Shown piece by piece: positions 15,146 to 20,294 of a stretch of 20,294 bases of DNA. A program made the position numbers and the translations under genes. How positions within the stretch are numbered: the first letter of the stretch is position 1; each line of letters opens with the position of its first letter. Below the pieces are notes generated by a model, which made no database searches, was not told where the DNA came from, and was given only the letters and a program-made list of their open reading frames with translations. Origin of the DNA: UBA6165 sp044233745 (lineage in GTDB: Bacteria > Bacteroidota > Bacteroidia > Flavobacteriales_D > Crocinitomicaceae); NCBI GenBank assembly GCA_044233745.1, contig JBIIJN010000049.1, positions 1 through 20,294 on the forward strand. Reading direction: 5' to 3'.

Positions 15146-16336
15146 ATGAAGACTGATTTATACGTACATCCAGACTACTATTTGATGGATGAAATGCTTA
15201 CAGAAGAACAAAAATTGGTGCGTGACGCAGCCCGCGCTTGGGTGAAAAAAGAAATGTCGCCGATTATTGATGAGCACTATGAAAAAGCAACTTTCCCAAT
15301 GCACATATTGAAAGGCTTGGGCGAAATTGGTGCTTTTGGGCCTTATATTCCAGAAGAATACGGCGGACCGGGCTTGGATCAAATCTCTTACGGTTTGATT
15401 ATGCAAGAGTTGGAACGATGCGATTCTGGTTTGCGTTCAACGGCATCTGTGCAAAGCTCTTTGGTGATGTATCCTATTTGGAAATACGGCAACGAAGAAC
15501 AAAAAATGAAATATCTTCCAAAATTGGCTTCAGGTGAAATGATTGGCTGTTTTGGTTTGACGGAACCCGACTTTGGCTCTAATCCGAGTGGTATGCTTAC
15601 CAACTTCAAAGATGCTGGTGACCACGTTATATTAAATGGAGCGAAAATGTGGATTTCCAATGCTCCATTTGCGCAAATTGCAGTGGTTTGGGCCAAAGAT
15701 GAAACTGGGCGCATCCATGGATTGGTGGTTGAGCGCGGCATGGAAGGCTTTTCGACGCCAGAAATGCATGGCAAATTATCGTTACGTGCTTCGGCAACTG
15801 GCGAATTGATTTTTGAAAACGTGAAAGTGCCAAAAGCCAATATTCTACCTGGTCGCACAGGACTTGGCGCTCCATTGAGCTGTTTGGATTCAGCGCGCTA
15901 TGGTATCGCCTGGGGTGCTTTGGGTGCTGCCATGGATTGCTACGACCAAGCTCTGCGCTATTCAAAAGAAAGAACACAATTCAACGTGCCGATTGGTGCT
16001 TTTCAGTTGATTCAAAAAAAATTGGCTGAAATGATTACCGAAATTACCAAAGCACAATTGTTGACTTTGCGTTTAGGTCAGTTGAGAAATGAAGGTCGCG
16101 CAACATCGGCTCAAATTTCAATGGCGAAGAGAAACAACGTAGAAATTGCCTTGAACATCGCCCGAGAAGCACGTCAAATTCACGGTGCTATGGGTATCAC
16201 TTCCGAATATTCGATGATGCGCCACATGGCCAACTTGGAATCGGTAATTACTTATGAAGGAACACATGACATTCATTTGTTGATTACGGGAATGGATGTG
16301 ACTGGGATTCCAGCATTTACTAGAGAAATGCCGTAA
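15146..16336 (+). CDS. Acyl-CoA dehydrogenase, glutaryl-CoA dehydrogenase type
   Basis: This is a 396-aa flavoenzyme that would oxidise an acyl-CoA at C2-C3 and pass electrons to ETF. It follows the glutaryl-CoA dehydrogenase subgroup closely. It has ERCDSGLRSTASVQSSLVM with E90, R97 and S98, matching the substrate-carboxylate residues E87, R94 and S95 of the human enzyme. It also has CFGLTEPDFGSNPSGM, CLDSARYGIAWGALGAAMDC, RTQFNVPIGAFQLIQ, RQIHGAMGITSEYS, and the catalytic base E371 in ITYEGTHDIH. One difference is Leu instead of Tyr before the R97-S98 pair. If it is a true glutaryl-CoA dehydrogenase it would also decarboxylate the product to crotonyl-CoA in lysine/tryptophan catabolism. It is a single gene with its own promoter and terminator; no pathway partner is adjacent. 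Confidence 0.9.
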   Translation: MKTDLYVHPDYYLMDEMLTEEQKLVRDAARAWVKKEMSPIIDEHYEKATFPMHILKGLGEIGAFGPYIPEEYGGPGLDQISYGLIMQELERCDSGLRSTASVQSSLVMYPIWKYGNEEQKMKYLPKLASGEMIGCFGLTEPDFGSNPSGMLTNFKDAGDHVILNGAKMWISNAPFAQIAVVWAKDETGRIHGLVVERGMEGFSTPEMHGKLSLRASATGELIFENVKVPKANILPGRTGLGAPLSCLDSARYGIAWGALGAAMDCYDQALRYSKERTQFNVPIGAFQLIQKKLAEMITEITKAQLLTLRLGQLRNEGRATSAQISMAKRNNVEIALNIAREARQIHGAMGITSEYSMMRHMANLESVITYEGTHDIHLLITGMDVTGIPAFTREMP

Positions 16337-16492
16337 TAACTTTGATTAAAACTTCCATATACTTCGTTGTTTTCGATTTTGACTCAGTCATTTACTAATT
16401 GTAAACTCCTGATTCAAAAGTCTCAAATGCCTCGTCTCTGAAAGTTTTTCATCAAAGTTAACAGCACCAATAAATGACGCCTTTTATAACTC

Positions 16493-16533
16493 AAAATCCC
16501 TCACTTCAATTGTTGAATTGAGGGATTTTTTTT
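16493..16533 (+). terminator. Intrinsic terminator after the acyl-CoA dehydrogenase gene
   Basis: AAAATCCCTCA (16493-16503) and TTCAA (16505-16509) pair with TTGAA (16513-16517) and TGAGGGATTTT (16519-16529) around a 3-base loop, with a single internal C/T mismatch. A T8 run (16526-16533) follows. It lies about 155 bases after the stop, so the transcript has a long 3' untranslated tail in which I see no other feature. It also isolates the next gene cluster. Confidence 0.85.
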
Positions 16534-16558
16534 GAGTAACAGAACTTTACTAATCTTT

Positions 16559-16610
16559 CGCAGAAATTACGAAACAAATCAGAAAAGTTTCGCAAATTTT
16601 ACGAAACTTT
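16559..16610 (+). promoter_or_regulatory. Inverted and direct repeats of CGAAAC / GTTTCG upstream of the ArsC-like gene
   Basis: AAAGTTTCG (16584-16592) and CGAAACTTT (16602-16610) form a perfect 9-bp inverted repeat with a 9-base AT-rich spacer. An approximate direct repeat also exists: CGCAGAAATTACGAAAC (from 16559) and CGCAAATTTTACGAAAC (from 16591), 32 bases apart, about three helical turns. It ends 17 bases before the ATG of the ArsC/Spx-like gene, where a promoter and operator should be. No strong TAnnTTTG box is visible there. It is a candidate repressor or activator site; the regulator is unknown. Confidence 0.4.
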
Positions 16611-16626
16611 CAAATATAAATTCGTG

Positions 16627-16986
16627 ATGAAAAAACTCTTCTATCTCAGTACTTGCTCCACTTGCAAACGCTTAATGTCAGGCTGGAATTTACCCTCCGA
16701 TGTGCAATTAATCGACATCAAAAAAGACATGTACACCGCCAACGATCTTGCAGAAATGTTTCGATTGACTGGTTCCTACGAAGCATTGTTTTCCAAGCGT
16801 TCGCAGAATTTTGTCGCGCAAGGATTGAAAGAAACCATCAAATCTGATGAAGATTACGGGAAATTATTGCCTCAAGATTACACGTTTTTGAAGCGACCCG
16901 TGTTTGTGTATGATGAGCAGATTTTTGTGGGAAATGATAAGAAATCGGATGAGGGGGTGAGAAAGCTTCTGGCTGCTAGCCGCTAG
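16627..16986 (+). CDS. ArsC/Spx-family thioredoxin-fold protein
   Basis: This 119-aa protein of the ArsC-like (Spx/YffB) thioredoxin-fold family begins MKKLFYLSTCSTCKRLMSGW, with a redox-type C10-x-x-C13 motif at the end of strand 1, and has LKRPVFVYDEQIFVGN with R90-P91, the family's conserved Arg-Pro. Classical ArsC has one catalytic cysteine in a CGxS/TC-type loop and reduces arsenate; a CxxC pair is more like Spx-type regulators. No arsenic gene is nearby, so arsenate reduction should not be assumed. The ATG at 16627 is preferred over the GTG just before it. The last codons (LLAASR, stop) lie inside a hairpin-rich repeat (16963-17026), so the C-terminus may have been altered by that element. 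Confidence 0.85.
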   Translation: MKKLFYLSTCSTCKRLMSGWNLPSDVQLIDIKKDMYTANDLAEMFRLTGSYEALFSKRSQNFVAQGLKETIKSDEDYGKLLPQDYTFLKRPVFVYDEQIFVGNDKKSDEGVRKLLAASR

Positions 16987-17026
16987 CTACTAGCAACCAG
17001 TCGCCAGAAGCCAGCCGCCAGTCGCT
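16963..17026. repeat. Hairpin-rich CTAGC/CCAG degenerate repeat overlapping the end of the ArsC-like gene
   Basis: The segment is built of short words CTGGC, GCTAGC, CTAGCA, CCAGTCGCC and CCAGCCGCCAGTCGC. CTGGCTGCTAG (16969-16979) can pair with CTAGCAACCAG (16990-17000) with one mismatch, and CTTCTGGC (16966-16973) alternatively with GCCAGAAG (17003-17010). CCAGTCGCCAG and CCGCCAGTCGC are near-direct repeats. Its base composition differs from the surrounding AT-rich DNA. It supplies the last seven or so codons of the upstream gene and ends 6 bases before the EamA gene's ATG. There is no T-run, so it is not a standard terminator. Confidence 0.55.
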
Positions 17027-17032
17027 ATAAAA

Positions 17033-17974
17033 ATGACCAATTTCCTCAAAGCACATATCGCACTGATTGCTGTAAATTTGATTTACGGATTGAACTATGT
17101 TGTGGCCAAAGACATCATGCCGGAATTTATTCTGCCCAACGCCTTGATTTGGATTCGCGTTTCGGGAGCAACCGTGTTATTTTGGGCAGTGTACTTATTT
17201 TACAGAGAACGCGTAGCTTGGCGCGATTTATTGTACATGGCTTTGTGTGCCGTGTTTGGGGTGACCTTAAACCAACTCTTCTTTTTTAATGGTTTGAATT
17301 TGACTTCGCCCATTAATGCAGCAATCATCATGACATCCAATCCCATTTTGGCAACCATAATAGCAGCGATTTTATTAAAAGAACGCTTGGCATTTCTGCG
17401 CATTTTTGGGGTTTTTCTCGGTGCAGCTGCCGCGATTTTTATGATTAGCTCAGGTTCAGAGGCTCAATTTGGAGCGAGTTCCATGCGCGGCGATGTCTTT
17501 GTTTTAATCAATTCTGCTACTTATGCCCTCTATCTAGTTATGGCCAAACCACTGATGCAGAAATACAAACCCATCACGGTGATTACAATGGTTTTCACTT
17601 TTGGTTTGATTGTCATTTCCTCCTGGCCGCCTGTTTGGTCGGAAATGCAACTCATTGAATGGTCAACAATCCCTATTAAAATCTACGCAGAAATCGGCTT
17701 CGTCATTTTCGGCGTCACTTTTCTCACCTACCTTTTCAATATTTTCGCATTGAAATATGTGAGTCCGACGGTTTCCAGTACTTATATCTATTCTCAACCA
17801 GTTTTTGCGGCGTTTTTCGCTTGGTTATTGCTTTCGTTTTTGGGCAAAGATTATGTGCAAGACATCACTTGGGTGAAAGTCGTTTGCGCTGGCGTGATTG
17901 CTTTTAGTGTTTGGTTGGTGGGGAGAAAACGCGCAATTACTATCGGTCCTAATTCAGAAAATAATAATGACTAA
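17033..17974 (+). CDS. EamA/DMT-family transporter
   Basis: This is a 313-aa polytopic inner-membrane protein of the drug/metabolite transporter superfamily. It has two EamA repeats (about 8-137 and 155-294), each about five helices. Typical features are the N-terminal AVNLIYGLNYVVAK (helix 1, N-Y-V variant of the W/N-G-x-N-x-V/A motif), FFNGLNLTSPINAAIIMTSNPILATIIAAILLKERLAFLRIFG at the end of repeat 1, and YVSPTVSSTYIYSQPVFAAFFAWLLL closing repeat 2. The substrate cannot be read from the sequence; amino-acid or metabolite export is the usual guess. It begins 46 bases after the ArsC-like gene and is followed 24 bases later by the exported unknown protein. Confidence 0.92.
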   Translation: MTNFLKAHIALIAVNLIYGLNYVVAKDIMPEFILPNALIWIRVSGATVLFWAVYLFYRERVAWRDLLYMALCAVFGVTLNQLFFFNGLNLTSPINAAIIMTSNPILATIIAAILLKERLAFLRIFGVFLGAAAAIFMISSGSEAQFGASSMRGDVFVLINSATYALYLVMAKPLMQKYKPITVITMVFTFGLIVISSWPPVWSEMQLIEWSTIPIKIYAEIGFVIFGVTFLTYLFNIFALKYVSPTVSSTYIYSQPVFAAFFAWLLLSFLGKDYVQDITWVKVVCAGVIAFSVWLVGRKRAITIGPNSENNND

Positions 17975-17998
17975 CTTCGCGAAAACAAATTGATTATT

Positions 17999-19531
17999 AT
18001 GAGATTTCTCCTAAAAATCTTGGTGCTTTTATTTTTATCAAGCCCAATAATTGCTCAAGTAAGTTTTGAAAAAAGACTGGAAATTGACCTGAAAGATGAT
18101 GACTATGACAACCATCAAATCTTCGAATTTGGTGAATACGGATTTATAATAAGGGCTGAAGGAAAAAAATCTATACAAGGTCAAGACATACGTTATAGCT
18201 TATACAATAACGATATTCAAAACACCCGAGAGTTTAACGAGTTGCTCTTCATAAAAAAAAGCAGTCGTCATATTCAGTTGAATAACAACACCAAAATCAT
18301 CGAGTGCGTGTATGAAATGAATGGAAAGCTACAGATAATTATGGTTAGCAGCACCGGCTCGGAAATTCAAAAACTTCAACTAAACGCCCCCAAGGGTATA
18401 AGATCAATGCGTGGCGTTTGTAAAGAGAATTATGCCGTATTGATATTTGGGTCCTCAAAATCTCTGGAGCTCATAAACATCAATCTGCAAACGAGTGAAG
18501 TATCAAAAAAAGAACTCAAAATTAAAGATTTTAAAGCCACACAAATACGACTCAATACGATATCAGTAACCAACAACCAAGACGATATTATCGTTTCATA
18601 TGAAATAAAAACGACAACGAAGCAACGTAGCGAAAATCCCAATATTTTTCACGACTATCTACTGAGTTATAATTGTAAGGAAAATGAGTACGACCTTATT
18701 CCTTTTTATCATAAAAACGCAAAAAACATACTCGAACTAAATGCTGCGAAAATCGGAGAATCTTCATACGCCATTTCAGGTAGTTACAACACACGTACAG
18801 GGGCGGCAGTGGGAAATTCGTTGGGAGAAGGAGTTTTCTTCGCTTTGATTAACAATAATAAGGTGAGCAACTATACTGAAAAATCATATGCTCAACTCGA
18901 AGAATTTCTGAAGCACCTGCCGCAGCGTACTCAAGATAAAATCGAAAGAAAGAAAAAGCGTAAAGAAAACAGAGGAAAAGAAATGAAATTTACCTCTTGG
19001 TGCGTTTTTCACGGTTTGGTGGTTTCCGAATCGGGTTATTACTCCCTGAGCGAACATTACCATCCAACCTATGTGACCTACACCACAACAGATGCCAATG
19101 GAAGGACATCAACAAGGCAAGTGTTTGACGGTTATCAATACACCCACGCCACCTTGATTAAATTCGATAAAAATGGCGAATTCTTGTGGGATCGCTCTTT
19201 TACTATGTATCCTTTTCGAAAACCATATTACATAAAAAGGTTTATTTCGGCTAAACATTTAGACAATGAGTTCAGAATGCTTTTTTCCGATGGTGATCGA
19301 ATTTCATTCAAATCATTCGACGAAGATGGAAAAGTTGTAAATGAAAACTACTCAGAAGTTATTCCTACAACTTTCGATGGGGATAAAACAAAATTGGTCA
19401 ATTCTGATATAAAATACTGGTACGACAACTACTTTCTAGCATACGGAATCTCCGTTATCAAAAATAAAGACGGCGATAAAACCAAACGCAAAAGAAAGGT
19501 GTTTTTCGTGTCAAAAGTGAAATTTGAATGA
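17999..19531 (+). CDS. Exported protein of unknown function (510 aa)
   Basis: I do not recognise a named family. From the ATG at 17999 the protein begins MRFLLKILVLLFLSSPIIA and is cleaved before Q20, so it is exported. A TTG three codons upstream is a poorer start. The body is strand-rich with repeated patterns such as GKLQIIMVSSTGSEIQKLQL and ENYAVLIFGSSKSLELININ, which suggests propeller-like beta blades. A very basic helical patch (KIERKKKRKENRGKEMK) lies near residues 312-328. It is followed by YHPTYVTYTTTDANGR, the motif FDGYQYTHATLIKFDKNGEF and LWDRSFTMYPFRKP. It ends KVFFVSKVKFE without a T9SS tail, lipobox or membrane helix, which points to the periplasm. Its stop overlaps the LD-carboxypeptidase start, so the two are translationally coupled. 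Codon use is more A-rich than its neighbours by eye. Confidence 0.8.
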   Translation: MRFLLKILVLLFLSSPIIAQVSFEKRLEIDLKDDDYDNHQIFEFGEYGFIIRAEGKKSIQGQDIRYSLYNNDIQNTREFNELLFIKKSSRHIQLNNNTKIIECVYEMNGKLQIIMVSSTGSEIQKLQLNAPKGIRSMRGVCKENYAVLIFGSSKSLELININLQTSEVSKKELKIKDFKATQIRLNTISVTNNQDDIIVSYEIKTTTKQRSENPNIFHDYLLSYNCKENEYDLIPFYHKNAKNILELNAAKIGESSYAISGSYNTRTGAAVGNSLGEGVFFALINNNKVSNYTEKSYAQLEEFLKHLPQRTQDKIERKKKRKENRGKEMKFTSWCVFHGLVVSESGYYSLSEHYHPTYVTYTTTDANGRTSTRQVFDGYQYTHATLIKFDKNGEFLWDRSFTMYPFRKPYYIKRFISAKHLDNEFRMLFSDGDRISFKSFDEDGKVVNENYSEVIPTTFDGDKTKLVNSDIKYWYDNYFLAYGISVIKNKDGDKTKRKRKVFFVSKVKFE

Positions 19532-20294
19532 TGTTTTTAAATCAACCTGTTCCTTATTTGAAGCTGGGTGACCTCATCCGCATCATTGCTCCCGCAAAAG
19601 CCATCGAAGCGGAGTTTGTGGCATTTGCCCAAGAATTCTTGGAGAAAAACGGATTTCGGGTTCTTGTTGGCGCGCACACTTTGGGTCGATGGAATTACCT
19701 TTCGGGAACAGATGCTGAGCGTATGTCCGATATGCAAGAAGCTTTGGACGACCCGGAATGCAAGGCAATTCTCTGTGCAAGAGGCGGTTATGGCTCGGTT
19801 CGGATTTTAGAAAAATTGAACTGGGCGGGCTTTCTTCGTGAACCCAAATGGTTGGTCGGTTTTTCCGACATCACCTTTTTTCACAACCACATTCAATCGT
19901 GTGATTTGCCAAGTATCCATGCCACGATGCCCTTGAATTTCAAGGAAAATACAGAAGAATCCTTGAATTCTTTGGTAGATGTTTTAACTGGCAAACCACG
20001 TGTTTATCAATATCAAGCGGAAGATGGCTATTTCAAACCAGGACAAGCAGAAGGAACTTTGGTTGGCGGAAATTTGGCCGTACTTCATGCCTTGATGGGA
20101 ACTCCCAAACAACCCGAATTTAGAGGCGCCATTTTGTTCATCGAAGACATCGGGGAATATCTCTACGCCATCGACCGCATGTTGCATTCTTTGGAACTAG
20201 CTGGTGTTTTCGACAAAATCTCAGGACTTATCATAGGCGGCATGACGAATATTTCGGACACCAATCCCCCACTTGGTTTCACATTGGAAGAAAT
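19528..20294 (+). CDS. LD-carboxypeptidase (peptidase S66), 3' end beyond the window
   Basis: S66 enzymes remove the terminal D-Ala from muropeptide tetrapeptides (L,D bond) in murein recycling, or act on microcin-like substrates. About 255 residues are visible. Landmarks are YLKLGDLIRIIAPAKAIEAE at the N-terminus, ILCARGGYGSVRIL, WLVGFSDITFFHNHI with the nucleophile S113, GTLVGGNLAVLHALMGT, and ILFIEDIGEYLYAIDRML with the triad glutamate E206. The third triad residue, a histidine near the C-terminus, would lie beyond the window. The ATG at 19528 overlaps the upstream stop as ATGA; a second ATG at 19531 is an equal alternative. No signal peptide is seen, so it is cytoplasmic, fitting peptidoglycan recycling. 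Confidence 0.94.
   Translation, partial: MMFLNQPVPYLKLGDLIRIIAPAKAIEAEFVAFAQEFLEKNGFRVLVGAHTLGRWNYLSGTDAERMSDMQEALDDPECKAILCARGGYGSVRILEKLNWAGFLREPKWLVGFSDITFFHNHIQSCDLPSIHATMPLNFKENTEESLNSLVDVLTGKPRVYQYQAEDGYFKPGQAEGTLVGGNLAVLHALMGTPKQPEFRGAILFIEDIGEYLYAIDRMLHSLELAGVFDKISGLIIGGMTNISDTNPPLGFTLEE

Noticed and set aside
15388..15858. A 156-codon minus-strand frame inside the acyl-CoA dehydrogenase gene
   Set aside because: It is the complement of a highly conserved enzyme; the translation has no recognisable fold and overlaps catalytic motifs.
16627..16986. An arsenic resistance gene
   Set aside because: There are no arsB/acr3, arsR or other ars genes, and the CxxC motif fits the wider ArsC/Spx fold family as well as arsenate reductase.
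16963..17026. A CRISPR array or tandem minisatellite
   Set aside because: The words are degenerate, unequal in spacing and too few; there are no regular spacers and no cas genes.
19568..19810. A short plus-strand frame inside the LD-carboxypeptidase region, hinting at a frameshift
   Set aside because: The main frame is open without interruption from 19528 to the window end with all expected motifs, so there is no frameshift.

Overview
The window looks like chromosomal DNA of a Bacteroidota member, most likely in the order Flavobacteriales. The evidence is a type IX secretion C-terminal sorting domain, promoter -7 boxes close to TAnnTTTG instead of sigma70 hexamers, Bacteroidota-restricted families (DUF3098, DUF4271), and the gene order ftsE-ftsX-DUF3098-uppP-truB. 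I cannot name the genus; a Crocinitomicaceae/Cryomorphaceae-like lineage is a guess. Most of the window is well-packed core genome. I see no phage, transposase, CRISPR array, tRNA or rRNA.

Layout. (1) Positions 1-961 hold the 3' part of a secreted MORN-variant (YwqK-type) protein, then a 209-bp convergent spacer with a structured repeat. (2) Positions 962-3301 (-) encode a large T9SS-secreted protein with LVIVP-type propeller repeats. (3) Positions 3380-6800 (-) form a tight envelope/tRNA operon: FtsE and FtsX (divisome ABC module), a small DUF3098 membrane protein, UppP (undecaprenyl-pyrophosphate phosphatase) and TruB (tRNA pseudouridine-55 synthase). (4) Positions 6943-11730 (+), divergent from ftsE, encode a 1022-aa secreted TPR protein followed 6 bp later by a plug-less outer-membrane beta-barrel. 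(5) Positions 11863-15032 (-) hold efp with its own promoter and terminator, preceded by a DUF4271-hemD-hemH heme cluster. (6) Positions 15146-16336 (+), divergent from DUF4271, encode a glutaryl-CoA-dehydrogenase-like enzyme, followed by a clear intrinsic terminator. (7) Positions 16627-20294 (+) hold an ArsC/Spx-like thioredoxin-fold protein, an EamA transporter, an unrecognised exported 510-aa protein and the start of an LD-carboxypeptidase (peptidase S66) that runs off the window.

The main theme is the cell envelope: FtsEX, undecaprenyl phosphate recycling, an LD-carboxypeptidase, an outer-membrane barrel with a TPR partner, and a T9SS cargo. Heme synthesis, translation (EF-P) and acyl-CoA catabolism are housekeeping additions. 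No stretch over 300 bp lacks a gene. The longest spacers are 16337-16626 (terminator plus inverted repeat) and 753-961 (structured repeat). The points most worth a second look are the structured repeat at 825-900, the hairpin-rich repeat that forms the end of the ArsC-like gene, the TPR-barrel pair divergent from ftsEX, two promoters placed so close to start codons that leaderless mRNAs are implied, and the orphan 510-aa exported protein.
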